Notes: generated from the letters alone by a model not told the origin. Shown: positions 14,727-22,826, counted from the first letter of the stretch. The stretch is DNA of 25,287 nt from UBA9339 sp964535195 (GCA_964535195.1 CAZHSI010000019.1:1-25287), one strand, 5' to 3'. Program-made: numbers and translations.

Positions 14727-14755
14727 ATTCTAACTAAAAATACTTAAAGCGGCAA
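14727..14755 (-). promoter_or_regulatory. Sigma70 promoter of ffs
   Basis: On the minus strand, TTGCCG (14755-14750), 17-nt spacer and TAGAAT (14732-14727). Transcription would begin at about 14720, exactly where the 4.5S terminal stem starts, so promoter and RNA support each other. Confidence 0.7.
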
Positions 14756-14963
14756 ATTTTTTGTGTGTACCTAAATTTATTCGCAGTGAGCTTTGATGAT
14801 GGGGGGTAGGTGCTTGCCAATGTGGGAACAGCTTTCCATCTTGAATTGACATAACAGCTTGATTATCTTAATAAAAAAATATATCACAATTTTTGTGTTA
14901 GAAACAGCAATAAATCTTTTTTACAGGGTATTTTTTGTAAAATTTATTCCATATGAACTTTCG

Positions 14964-15044
14964 CATGGTAGAGCAATAGGGAATTGTCAGCGTGGAGAGG
15001 TAAAGCTTATTCCTACCATGTGGCGAGTCTCAACTTGATTAAAC
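14964..15044 (+). repeat. Dispersed palindromic repeat, copy C (3' part)
   Basis: CATGGTAG (14964-14971) pairs with CTACCATG (15013-15020). Inside are AGCAAT and GGTAAAGCTTATTCC, and after it TGGCGAGTCT.AACTTGATTAAA, all shared with copy B at 23239-23364; the pairing arms differ from B. The CCTCGAAGC head is missing. The rest of the spacer 14756-15146 holds nothing else I can support. Confidence 0.6.
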
Positions 15045-15146
15045 CATGCTGAATTTTTGCAAAGAAGAAGTTTATTATTTGCTGTCCTTTTGGTATAACA
15101 CACTAATTATACTCAAAATTTTGGTGTGGTATCTCTAATGAATAGC

Positions 15147-15237
15147 TGGCGGAGAGGGCGGGATTCGAACCCGCGATACGCTGAAAGCGTATACATGATT
15201 TCCAGTCATGCTCCTTCGGCCTCTCGGACACCTCTCC
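15147..15237 (-). tRNA. tRNA-Ser(GGA)
   Basis: On the minus strand a 91-nt class II tRNA starts GGAGAGGTG and ends CGCCA, so CCA is encoded. The acceptor stem GGAGAGG pairs with CCTCTCC. The anticodon arm is CATGA-CTGGAAA-TCATG, anticodon GGA at 15203-15201, reading UCC/UCU serine codons. A long variable arm (TACGCTTTCAGCGTA) is typical of tRNA-Ser, and the T-arm holds GGTTCGAATCC. Confidence 0.96.
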
Positions 15238-15350
15238 AACTAACATCACAAGAGATGCAACATTAGCAAGATTATGATGGCGATTCAACTGTTGGTGGGG
15301 GATTTTTAGTTACAATTATGTTATTATTAGTGGTGTGTAGGGGTAAAAGT

Positions 15351-15364
15351 ACCTGTGGACAGGT
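15351..15364. promoter_or_regulatory. Perfect inverted repeat ahead of the phosphodiesterase gene
   Basis: ACCTGT-GG-ACAGGT is a perfect 6-bp inverted repeat, 33 nt before the chosen GTG start. It may be an operator or a small leader hairpin. Confidence 0.35.
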
Positions 15365-15397
15365 TAAATGAAGAAGTTTTTCCAAGGAGGGTATCTC

Positions 15398-16885
15398 GTG
15401 TATAAACGACTAAATTATTTTACAGCTATTTGCTTTTTGTTGTTTGCTGCTATTTTTCATAGCTGCTATGCGGTTTTGAGTACAAACAACAGAGATACTC
15501 AAGTCGATTTTTTGGCTATAGCCGATATCCATTTAGATACCACCTTTTATGGTCCCGATGAAACCATGGAATTTAATCCTTCAAAGATTTCGAAGGGTTC
15601 CCCTCGTAAAAATGACATGGATCAAGCAACATTCGAATTAATGTTAGATACTATTAGGTCTAATATAGATTCTCCGACCACAGGGGTTATCGAAAAAAAG
15701 CCAGAGTTTATCCTTGTTCTTGGTGATGTGGCTAGCCATAATAGGTCTGTTACTCCGCCAGGCTCCAATATTGCTAAGGATGAGGAGGTATCTTTTACCT
15801 TGCTAAGGGAAAAGTTTCCAGATATTCCTATGTTTTATGTTTTTGGAAATAACGATGGTTTAAAAGCAGTAAATGGATTATTTCATGAAGTAAAAGGGGT
15901 AGATTTAATTGAAAATTCTTCTGAGGAAACGCTTGTTAATATCGTACATAGTCCCGGAGAAATAGCCACAGGTATGGGGGGATGGTTAAGCCCCTTTCTA
16001 TCTAGTGGTGTTTCATGTAAAGACAAGATGTATCCTTGTATAAATTTAGTTGTTAGAAGATTAGGTTTTTTTGTCGCTTATATTAGACCTAAACTTAAAA
16101 TAATAGCTATAAATAGCATGCTATATTCTGCTAAACCCAATAACCCCTCTGCAGAAAAATTGGGGGAAATGCAAACATATTGGTTGAGATCTCAGTTAAG
16201 AAGTTCTCAGAAAGAAAACGGATCGGTTATCATTGTATCACACCTCCCATTTGGTAATTCTACATTTGAAGGAGGATCAAGCGCAACCAAGGGATTTAAC
16301 TATTTAAGAGAAAAAGATCAACAACAATTGTATGAACTTATTAAAGAATATAAGGATACTGTCATAGCAGTTTTATTCGCTCATGTTCATTACGAAGATT
16401 TAAAGTTAATTGACAAAACTGCTGGCAACAACCTCAAAATTGCTTACGGTATACCTGGAATGTCAACTTCCGATGGTAATTCTCCAGGAATAAAGATGTT
16501 CCATCTTGCCTCACAACAAAACAAATGGATTTTAACAGATTACGATACCTTATCTTTTAAAAAAGAAAACAATGGTTCTGTCATCCTGAAAACATTATAT
16601 AATGCTAGAGAATATTATTGTGGGGACAAAAACACCGCTAATGCTGTTGCTTTGGAAAGCTGTTTCAGCAAAGAAAATCTAGTGCAAAAGTTCAAAGAAA
16701 ATTATACTTTAGGAAATTTTAAGTTAGAACCAGAGGATCGTAAAACAGTAGAGCGTTTTATTAACGAAGAAAATTTGATTATTATTTTGGGTAATAAAAT
16801 ATTAAGTGCTCATACTGCATTTAAAAAACATCTTATTGGTTATGTCGCAACTATAAAAACTTTTTTTAGGAAAGACTGGGGTTGA
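15398..16885 (+). CDS. Secreted metallophosphoesterase, acid-sphingomyelinase-like
   Basis: A 495-aa calcineurin-like phosphoesterase with the metal-site motifs in order: D43-I-H45 (IADIHLD), G109-D110 (LGDVASHN), G150-N-N-D153 (the GNHD box with N for H, as seen in sphingomyelinase-like members), SHLPFG near 282 and AHVHYED near 326 (G replaced by A in GHxH). The pattern and length fit acid sphingomyelinase-like phosphodiesterases. The substrate is not shown. The start is GTG 15398: AAGGAGG at 15384-15390 lies 7 nt before it, and it gives a clean signal peptide (MYKRLNYF, hydrophobic core, cut after SCYA about residue 25). The in-frame ATG 15368 would add 10 polar residues. Export makes a role in lipid or nucleotide scavenging or host-membrane modification plausible. 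The last codons overlap a tRNA-Ser-like sequence. Confidence 0.88.
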   Translation: MYKRLNYFTAICFLLFAAIFHSCYAVLSTNNRDTQVDFLAIADIHLDTTFYGPDETMEFNPSKISKGSPRKNDMDQATFELMLDTIRSNIDSPTTGVIEKKPEFILVLGDVASHNRSVTPPGSNIAKDEEVSFTLLREKFPDIPMFYVFGNNDGLKAVNGLFHEVKGVDLIENSSEETLVNIVHSPGEIATGMGGWLSPFLSSGVSCKDKMYPCINLVVRRLGFFVAYIRPKLKIIAINSMLYSAKPNNPSAEKLGEMQTYWLRSQLRSSQKENGSVIIVSHLPFGNSTFEGGSSATKGFNYLREKDQQQLYELIKEYKDTVIAVLFAHVHYEDLKLIDKTAGNNLKIAYGIPGMSTSDGNSPGIKMFHLASQQNKWILTDYDTLSFKKENNGSVILKTLYNAREYYCGDKNTANAVALESCFSKENLVQKFKENYTLGNFKLEPEDRKTVERFINEENLIIILGNKILSAHTAFKKHLIGYVATIKTFFRKDWG

Positions 16886-16920
16886 AACCAGCGATACATT
16901 GAAACTTATACATAAATCGA
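16869..16920 (-). pseudogene. Degenerate tRNA-Ser 3'-half-like sequence
   Basis: Compared in the same orientation with the tRNA-Ser at 15147-15237, this stretch keeps GGnAAG, GGGnTT, AACC, GCGATAC, TGAAA and TATACAT in order, about 70% identical over some 52 nt by eye with one gap. It covers acceptor 3' side, T-arm, variable arm and the edge of the anticodon arm, then similarity stops. The phosphodiesterase stop codon (16883-16885) lies inside it. It may be the remnant of a tRNA duplication or past integration; chance cannot be excluded. Confidence 0.45.
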
Positions 16921-16947
16921 CACGCCTAGATTCATTAAGTTGGATTA

Positions 16948-18210
16948 TTATTGCGGCGCAATTTTTATGATAATTTCTCGAGTTTTGCTGGTTTCTAAGT
17001 CTGTTTTGTTGATATTAAGGTTAATCATTTCTGCTGGTAAAAAACTATTTCCTTCTTTGCTAGCAATTACTTTGTCGCCAAGGTATGCCTTAATTATGCT
17101 GTTTGGGTAAATGTTTTTTACGCGCAATGATAAGCTAACTGTATTAGCGATATTAATTACGTTTATTTTTTGCGGGACAATATAACTAATGCCGTCTGCT
17201 GCTACCACATCGTGGGTAAAACCACTGGCCAATTGGTTTTTGATATATTGTGCGGCTCCATAACCTGCAAGTTCGCCTTCACTACTGACAAAGTCCACTA
17301 AATCGTGAATATGTAAAACGTTACCGCAGGCAAATATACCCTCTTTACAGGTTTGTCTTAATTCGCCAACAATCGGGCCATGGGTTTTGGGATCAAGATC
17401 TATAGCGGCATGGCGCGAGATTTCGTTTTCTGGAATTAAACCCACCGCTAGTAGAACGGTATCACATGGGATAAACCTTTGGGTAGTTTCTATCGGTGTT
17501 AAAGAGCTATCTACCTCGGCTATAGTTACGCCTTCAACCCGTTCTTTGCCGTGAATTTTCGTGATGGTTGTTTTTAGTAGCAGTGGAATATTAAAACTAG
17601 TTAAACATTGCTCAATATTTTTGGTTGAACCATTAGAGTAGGGTAAGATCTCAAGTACGGCTTCAACTTTTGCTCCTTCTCGTGCCATCCGCCGCGCTGT
17701 AATTAAACCAATGTCACCTGAGCCTAAGATAACTATTTTTTTTCCTGGTAGACAACCATTAATATTGATTAGCTTTTGCGCAGTCCCGGCGGTATATACC
17801 CCAGCTGGCCTGCTGCCATGAATTCTAATGGCTCCACGAGGTCTTTCTCGGCATCCCATGGCAAGTATGACGGCTTTAGTTTTAATTTTTATATATCCGT
17901 CTTTACTATTAATAGCGTGTATTGTTCGATCGGGTGCTATTTTTAATACTGTCGTGTCAGTTAGAAAATCAATGTTGGTTTGAAGGATTTTTTGGGAAAC
18001 CAATTGACTATATTCTGGTCCGCTCAACTCTTGTTTAAATTGATGTAAACCAAAGCTCTGATGTAGGCATTGATTTAAAATGCCGCCAAGTTTTGTTTCA
18101 CGCTCAATAATTAAAATATTTTGAATGTCGTTTTTGTGTGCAGCAAGAGCTGCTGCCATGCCAGCTGGGCCACCGCCAATTATTACTAAATTATAATGTT
18201 GTAAGGCCAT
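16948..18210 (-). CDS. FAD/NAD(P)-dependent oxidoreductase, partner of glycerol-3-phosphate dehydrogenase
   Basis: A 420-aa pyridine-nucleotide-disulfide-type flavoprotein. The FAD Rossmann motif GGGPAGMAAAL is at residues about 12-22, the NAD(P) Rossmann motif LGSGDIGLITARRMA near 161-175, and a second FAD motif FACGNVLHIHDLVD near 293-306. MGCRERPRGA and RPAGVYTAGTAQ near 117-145 are hallmarks of the protein found next to the DAO/BFD-type glycerol-3-phosphate dehydrogenase in clostridia and Thermotoga. No redox-active CxxC is evident, so it is not a disulfide reductase. It is the second gene of a two-gene minus-strand operon, 3 nt after its partner, and likely accepts its electrons and passes them to NAD(P) or another carrier (inference). 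The small Cys-rich third gene often found in clostridial clusters is absent. Confidence 0.87.
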   Translation of the reverse strand: MALQHYNLVIIGGGPAGMAAALAAHKNDIQNILIIERETKLGGILNQCLHQSFGLHQFKQELSGPEYSQLVSQKILQTNIDFLTDTTVLKIAPDRTIHAINSKDGYIKIKTKAVILAMGCRERPRGAIRIHGSRPAGVYTAGTAQKLININGCLPGKKIVILGSGDIGLITARRMAREGAKVEAVLEILPYSNGSTKNIEQCLTSFNIPLLLKTTITKIHGKERVEGVTIAEVDSSLTPIETTQRFIPCDTVLLAVGLIPENEISRHAAIDLDPKTHGPIVGELRQTCKEGIFACGNVLHIHDLVDFVSSEGELAGYGAAQYIKNQLASGFTHDVVAADGISYIVPQKINVINIANTVSLSLRVKNIYPNSIIKAYLGDKVIASKEGNSFLPAEMINLNINKTDLETSKTREIIIKIAPQ

Positions 18211-18213
18211 ATT

Positions 18214-19644
18214 CTATTTGGGTCTCTTGTTTACCAATAACGAGTTGCCACCTTTTTTCGTTATTTTTTCTTTAGGAATTTTTAATTCCTCGCTAATTAT
18301 TTCCATGATCTTAGGAGTACAAAACCCACCTTGACATCTTCCCATACCAGCACGAGTACGGCGTTTGATTGCATCTAATGAGTTAATCGGAATTTCGCGA
18401 TGAAGCGTTTCACGAATTTCTCCCAGAGAAACATTTTCGCAGCGACACACTATACAACCGTAGTTACAATCTTTTTTGATCAACTGATTGATGTCCTGCT
18501 CTGCCATGTTGGCTATTTTTTTATAAGGTTCACGGTAAGGGTTGAAATTTTGTTTAATGGAGAGCGTTACTAGTTTAGTTGTGGCGATGATTTCTACAAT
18601 ATGTTTGGCAATCGCCGGGGCGGCGGTTAAACCAGGTGATTCGATGCCGGCAGCATTAATAAAGCCTTTGATTTCAGTTTCGCCAATAATGAAGTCGTGG
18701 GTGCTCGGGATGGCGCGATTGCCAGTAAAACAGGTGATGACTTTTTGTAAATTAAAGCTAGGTAAAGATCTTTTTGCAGTAGCGATAATATCGTTAATAT
18801 TTTGTTCTTCAGTATCTAGGTGGTCTTTATCTGCAATTTCAGTTGCATCTGGGCCAATCAATAAGTTGCCATGGGAGGTTTTTGTTACTAGGATTCCTTT
18901 GCTGATGGTACTTGGAGTTTGAAATATGGTGCTGTTAATTAATTGTCCTTCATCTTTATCAAAGAGCAAATACTGCCCTTGGCGTGGTTTGATGATAAAG
19001 TCATGAAGGCCAACCATCTGAGCAATTTCGTCTGCATGTAGGCCGGCAGCGTTAATTACTATTTTTGTGGTGATTTTTCCTTCACTAGTTGTTAGGACAA
19101 AGTGATCTGCAACTTTTTGTATTGCTGTAACTTGCGTATGTAATTTTAAGGCAACTCCATTTTGGATAGCGTTTTCTACTAGAGCAATAGCAAATTCATA
19201 AGGGGAGACTACCCCAGCTGTCGGGCAATATAGTGCTACGGTTATGTCTTTATTTAAATTTGGTTCTTTATTTTTGACAAAATTACCGTCAACGATTTGT
19301 AAGTTGGGAACACCATTAGCTAGGCCATAGGAATAAAGTTCTTGGATTTTTTGTTTATCTTTTTCGTCAAAGCCAATAACAAAAGAGCCGTTTTGGGTAA
19401 AGCCAAATTTTAGCTCATCATCAAGCCTTCGGTACATGAGATTTCCCTTAGAGGAAAATTTTGCTTTGATACTTTTCGGGTTTTCAGCATATCCCCCATG
19501 AACGATGCCACTATTTGCTTTAGTGGCGCCAGTGCCTACGTCATCATTTTTTTCTATTAAACAAACTGTTAGGTCGTATTGTGCTAGCTCTCTGGCTATT
19601 GCTGCACCAATAATACCGCCGCCAATTATACTGACATCATACAT
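18214..19644 (-). CDS. Glycerol-3-phosphate dehydrogenase-like flavoprotein with [2Fe-2S] BFD domain
   Basis: A 476-aa fusion. Residues 1 to about 360 are a DAO/GlpA-type FAD domain: GGGIIGAAIARELAQ (8-22) binds FAD, NSGIVHGGY near 45-53 and the INAAGIESPGLTAAPAIA segment near 325-342 are family signatures. Residues about 395-450 are a BFD-like [2Fe-2S] domain with CIVCRCE and GRCQGGFC, giving the four-cysteine pattern seen in GlpA-type proteins. It probably oxidises glycerol 3-phosphate (or a similar 2-hydroxy acid) to dihydroxyacetone phosphate and transfers electrons through the cluster to the adjacent flavoprotein. The family is common in Firmicutes and Thermotogae; the usual gammaproteobacterial enzymes are GlpD or GlpABC, so transfer is plausible. 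ATG 19644 is preceded by GGAG at 8 nt. A complex palindrome lies 50 nt upstream. Confidence 0.87.
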   Translation of the reverse strand: MYDVSIIGGGIIGAAIARELAQYDLTVCLIEKNDDVGTGATKANSGIVHGGYAENPKSIKAKFSSKGNLMYRRLDDELKFGFTQNGSFVIGFDEKDKQKIQELYSYGLANGVPNLQIVDGNFVKNKEPNLNKDITVALYCPTAGVVSPYEFAIALVENAIQNGVALKLHTQVTAIQKVADHFVLTTSEGKITTKIVINAAGLHADEIAQMVGLHDFIIKPRQGQYLLFDKDEGQLINSTIFQTPSTISKGILVTKTSHGNLLIGPDATEIADKDHLDTEEQNINDIIATAKRSLPSFNLQKVITCFTGNRAIPSTHDFIIGETEIKGFINAAGIESPGLTAAPAIAKHIVEIIATTKLVTLSIKQNFNPYREPYKKIANMAEQDINQLIKKDCNYGCIVCRCENVSLGEIRETLHREIPINSLDAIKRRTRAGMGRCQGGFCTPKIMEIISEELKIPKEKITKKGGNSLLVNKRPK

Positions 19645-19693
19645 TAATTTTTCTCCGCGGAATTTTATATTTGTTTGCGGTTATCTAATTTTT

Positions 19694-19725
19694 TGACAAT
19701 CTACAGAGTTTCTCTGAATTTGTCA
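19694..19725. promoter_or_regulatory. Two-tier inverted repeat between divergent genes
   Basis: TGACAA (19694-19699) and TTGTCA (19720-19725) flank CAGAG (19704-19708) and CTCTG (19712-19716), all on one nearly common centre. It lies in the 157-bp gap between the divergent flavoprotein operon and the membrane-protein gene, suiting a dimeric regulator's operator. TTGACA at 19693-19698 could be a plus-strand -35, but no good -10 follows at 17 nt. Confidence 0.42.
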
Positions 19726-19801
19726 TGTTCTTTACTTATATTAGGTGTGGTGATACATTGCCTATAGAAATTTATTAACCAATTTATAAAATTTAAACAA
19801 T

Positions 19802-20557
19802 ATGAAACAGGAAATCTATAATAAAGAATATGCTATTGGTGAAATTATTGTAGGATCTTGGCATAGTTTTAAAGAGAATTTCCAGTTGATTCTATGGGTA
19901 ACTTTGATCGTTCATTTACCAATTAATACCTTAGTGGCTTTTTTTCCTATTGATAAGTTTATGAAAGCGAAGGGGTTTTTGCCTGGTTTTAAACTGTATC
20001 TAGGGGTTAGCCAGCTTATTGAAGGTTTAATTGGTATAATTGCAGTTATGGCTATCGCTTATATTGTTAAAGCCGGAGTGGATGGACAGGTAATTGGTCT
20101 AGGACAAGCACTTAAAAAGTCTTTATCTAAATGGCTAGCGGTAATTGGAACCAATATAATGTTATCCATATTTTTATTTGGTTTAACTTTATTATTAATA
20201 GTTCCGGGAATTATCTATGGTGTTTATTGGGTATTTTCATTATATGCAGTTGTTTTCCAAAATAAATTTGGCAAAGATGCCATGAATTATAGCAAGGCTA
20301 TTGTGAAAGATAGGTGGTGGAGGGTTATCGGTTACTCTCTGGTAATTGGATTAATTACTGTAACTATGATGCTTTCTTTGGGGTTTATTTTGAGGGCATT
20401 TTCAAGTTTTATTCTCCCAGACAATTTTTCCTTTAATATTATAAGTAGTATTATAAGTGACACTGTAATTGATTTTGTATCTACATTTTTTACCGTGGGG
20501 TCAGTAATATTTTTTATCAATTTTGATAGTACCAAAAAGCAGTTACCCCAGAGTTAA
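19802..20557 (+). CDS. Polytopic inner-membrane protein of unknown function
   Basis: A 251-aa protein with about six hydrophobic segments (roughly residues 27-49, 70-92, 108-130, 134-155, 173-197 and 215-240). The start IGEIIVGSWHSFKENFQLIL, then paired helices, and the central VPGIIYGVYWVFSLYAVVFQ followed by KDRWWRVIGYSL resemble the loosely defined families of YciC/UPF0259 or glycerophosphodiesterase membrane-domain proteins, in which a W/Y-rich central loop recurs. I do not assign a function. No Shine-Dalgarno is clear before ATG 19802. It is divergent from the flavoprotein operon and may share the palindromic control region. Confidence 0.8.
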   Translation: MKQEIYNKEYAIGEIIVGSWHSFKENFQLILWVTLIVHLPINTLVAFFPIDKFMKAKGFLPGFKLYLGVSQLIEGLIGIIAVMAIAYIVKAGVDGQVIGLGQALKKSLSKWLAVIGTNIMLSIFLFGLTLLLIVPGIIYGVYWVFSLYAVVFQNKFGKDAMNYSKAIVKDRWWRVIGYSLVIGLITVTMMLSLGFILRAFSSFILPDNFSFNIISSIISDTVIDFVSTFFTVGSVIFFINFDSTKKQLPQS

Positions 20558-20571
20558 ATTTATTTCACGCG

Positions 20572-20595
20572 GCAAGCTTCGAGGAAATTTAGATT
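20572..20595 (-). repeat. Dispersed palindromic repeat, fragment D
   Basis: On the minus strand AATCTAAATTTCCTCGAAGC continues to TTGC; it shares 20 nt with copy A and 20 nt with copy B but breaks off inside the first stem. Located 15 nt after the membrane-protein stop. An additional inverted repeat (CGAGTTTT with AAAACTC, about 20615-20680) lies in the rest of this spacer. Confidence 0.6.
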
Positions 20596-20728
20596 GTAAA
20601 TTGAAAACATGATGACGAGTTTTATTCAACAATCCAGCATGGAAAATAAAAAAGTGGCAAGAAAAACTCGCAATGAGTTGATCCTATGAGGGAGTGGTTT
20701 TATTCTAAAACCTAAAAACATGAGGTTA

Positions 20729-22021
20729 TTAGTAAGATTTTAGCCAAGTGGTACGGCAGTAGGTTTCTTTAATCCCAAAAATACTAACTAGAGCGGCAAT
20801 TAGATAGCAAACAGGTAATGTTGTAAGAGCTACTTGATAAGCATGTAAGCTATATATGTAGACATTATTTTCGCTTACTCCCGAGCCACTCATATCTAAA
20901 ATTTTACCAATTAACAGTGGAAATAATAAGCCACCAGCGACGATACACATATTGTTGAAGCCATTGGCCGTACTATTTGTGTGTGGTGAGTGATTATCTT
21001 TAATGAGAGCAAACGACAAAGTTTGGCCCGCGGAAGCAAATCCTAGAGTAAACATCAGGATGTTTAATATAATTGCATTAATATTAGTTAAAAATATTAT
21101 GAATATCATGGCGATCGCGCCGGCAATAGCGCACATAGTCATAATAATGCAACGTCTTTCAATAATATCTGAAAGCCAGCCGATGAGAGGGCTAGCGATA
21201 GCTATTCCAGCCCAAATGTAAACAATAGCTTGGGTTGCTGCTACATTGTCTAGGTGACAACTTAAGTGTAAAAACTGTGCTCCCCATGGCCCGGCGAATC
21301 CCATGATTTGTGCCCAGATAGCAAAGGAGTATATGCCAATTAGCCAAGTTTCTCGGCTGTGCAATACGGTTTTTAAATTGTTACGGATAAAATCTTTCTT
21401 CGGTTGAGGTGATGCTACAGTTGCTAAGCCTGCTGGTTGGTTACGAATAAGGCAAGCTATAAGGATAGCTAAAATAAAGCCAGCATAAGCAAACCAAATA
21501 GTGATTGTGCGCCAATCAAAATATCCGAGTAGTATGGCAAATGGCTTACTACCTATAGCGCCACCGAGAGAGCCCATCATTTCCACAATACCAGCAAAGA
21601 AGGCAAAATAAACTGGTGGGACCCAACGTATGGCTAAATGTAATACGCCAATAAAAGCACACGATGAGGCCGCGCCAATGATTAGGCGAGCAATGGCCGC
21701 TATATAAACATTAGGTGCGACTGCAAATAGTAATACTCCAAAGGCACAAATAGCCGAGACTAAGGTTAAAATTATTCTTGCGCTGTAACGGTCTAAAAGT
21801 AAGCCAGTGGTTAGTTGTAATGGAGTATAAGAGTAATAAAAGCATGCATAGATAAAGCCATATTTCGTAGCATCAATAGCAAAATCTTGCATAAGTTTTT
21901 GTGCAATGGCCCCAGGGGAAACTTGGATAATAAACTCATAAAGGTAAAAGCACGATGCTAGGAGTAAGATTACTACAGCTTGTAACGTGATCTTTTCGGT
22001 AAAGATTTTTTTTTGCGACAT
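20729..22021 (-). CDS. MFS transporter
   Basis: A 430-aa major facilitator protein with 12 predicted helices. The family loop between helices 2 and 3 is seen as GLLLDRYSARIIL near 72-84 (consensus GxLaDrxGrr), and the matching loop in the second half as GWLSDIIERRCII near 279-291. The first helix pair reads YLYEFIIQVSPGAIAQ and then YGFIYACFYYSYTPLQLTTG, a pattern I associate with MFS carriers abundant in intracellular Legionellales and Francisella. The substrate cannot be told from sequence. It has its own promoter (22048-22077) and is divergent from tsaB. No Shine-Dalgarno is clear before ATG 22021. Confidence 0.9.
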   Translation of the reverse strand: MSQKKIFTEKITLQAVVILLLASCFYLYEFIIQVSPGAIAQKLMQDFAIDATKYGFIYACFYYSYTPLQLTTGLLLDRYSARIILTLVSAICAFGVLLFAVAPNVYIAAIARLIIGAASSCAFIGVLHLAIRWVPPVYFAFFAGIVEMMGSLGGAIGSKPFAILLGYFDWRTITIWFAYAGFILAILIACLIRNQPAGLATVASPQPKKDFIRNNLKTVLHSRETWLIGIYSFAIWAQIMGFAGPWGAQFLHLSCHLDNVAATQAIVYIWAGIAIASPLIGWLSDIIERRCIIMTMCAIAGAIAMIFIIFLTNINAIILNILMFTLGFASAGQTLSFALIKDNHSPHTNSTANGFNNMCIVAGGLLFPLLIGKILDMSGSGVSENNVYIYSLHAYQVALTTLPVCYLIAALVSIFGIKETYCRTTWLKSY

Positions 22022-22047
22022 GGTTTTTTTTGATGAGTTTTTTTATG

Positions 22048-22077
22048 ATTCTACCTGGGGAAGAATGAAGGGGTCAA
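22048..22077 (-). promoter_or_regulatory. Sigma70 promoter of the MFS gene
   Basis: On the minus strand TTGACC (22077-22072), 18-nt spacer, TAGAAT (22053-22048). Start near 22041 leaves a leader of about 20 nt. Confidence 0.55.
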
Positions 22078-22081
22078 GTTT

Positions 22082-22110
22082 TTGAATTTGTATGTATTTA
22101 ATGTTATGTT
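22082..22110 (+). promoter_or_regulatory. Possible promoter of tsaB
   Basis: TTGAAT (22082-22087), 17 nt, TATGTT (22105-22110). Initiation would fall at or next to ATG 22117, implying a leaderless or nearly leaderless mRNA. Consensus match only. Confidence 0.33.
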
Positions 22111-22116
22111 AGAGAT

Positions 22117-22782
22117 ATGGTCAAAATCCTTGCACTCGACACCTCAACTGATGCCTGTTCTGTAGCTTTGTCTCTCAATACTCTTAGTTATGATCGTTTT
22201 ATTGTGGCGCCAGCTGCTCATACCAAATTTATTTTACCGATGATTGATGAATTATTGTCCCAGGCTAAGCTTGATTATAAAGAGCTTGATGCTATAGCTT
22301 TTGGTCATGGTCCCGGAAGTTTTACTGGAGTACGATTAGCTGCAAGTGTTGCACAAGGTTTGGCTTTTGCCGCAAATCTCCCAGTTATGGGTATTTCAAC
22401 TTTACGTGCTTTGGCTCAAGAGGTTTTAGTGGAGGAGGGTAGGTCACAGGTTTTGGTTGCTCAAGATGCGAGAATGAAGGAGATTTATTGGGGGGAATAT
22501 CGAGTCGATAGTGTTGGCATTATGCAGCCTATTGTTCCTGATAAATTGATTAAACCAGAAGTCGCTCTGGTTGGTTCGTATTATGGTTTTGTTGGCGTTG
22601 GTAATGGCTTTGATGTTTATAAAGATTTGTTTAGTCAGAGTGATCTGCCAATTATAGCCAAACAATATGTTCGAGCAAAATATGTCGCGGAGTTGGCGGT
22701 GGCTGATTTTGCTAGTGGTGGTATGGTTACTGCAGAAAAAGCTTTGCCGATATATTTACGGGAAAAGGTGGTGCAGATATAA
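22117..22782 (+). CDS. tsaB: tRNA threonylcarbamoyladenosine biosynthesis protein TsaB (YeaZ)
   Basis: A 221-aa ASKHA-fold protein, near the usual 230 aa. LALDTSTDACSVAL (residues about 5-18) is the phosphate-1-like motif, and FGHGPGSFTGVRLA near 62-75 is the family hallmark, followed by GLAFAANLPVMGISTLRALA near 83-102. TsaB binds TsaD and TsaE to transfer the threonylcarbamoyl group onto A37 of ANN-decoding tRNAs, in the cytoplasm. The C-terminal half is shorter and more diverged, as in other TsaB proteins. It is followed 44 nt later by the chagasin-like gene on the same strand, which could share its mRNA. Confidence 0.95.
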   Translation: MVKILALDTSTDACSVALSLNTLSYDRFIVAPAAHTKFILPMIDELLSQAKLDYKELDAIAFGHGPGSFTGVRLAASVAQGLAFAANLPVMGISTLRALAQEVLVEEGRSQVLVAQDARMKEIYWGEYRVDSVGIMQPIVPDKLIKPEVALVGSYYGFVGVGNGFDVYKDLFSQSDLPIIAKQYVRAKYVAELAVADFASGGMVTAEKALPIYLREKVVQI

Positions 22783-22826
22783 TGCATTTTTGTAAAATAA
22801 ATGTCACGTATTAATGGTCTAGTTGT

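Noticed and set aside
15103..15288. 61-codon minus-strand frame with a SER/ERPKEHDWKS-like peptide
   Set aside because: It is a translation of the tRNA-Ser gene, a common false protein call.
20709..20727. AACCT/AGGTT hairpin as terminator of the MFS gene
   Set aside because: Five-bp AT-rich stem with only a short T-run; too weak to list.
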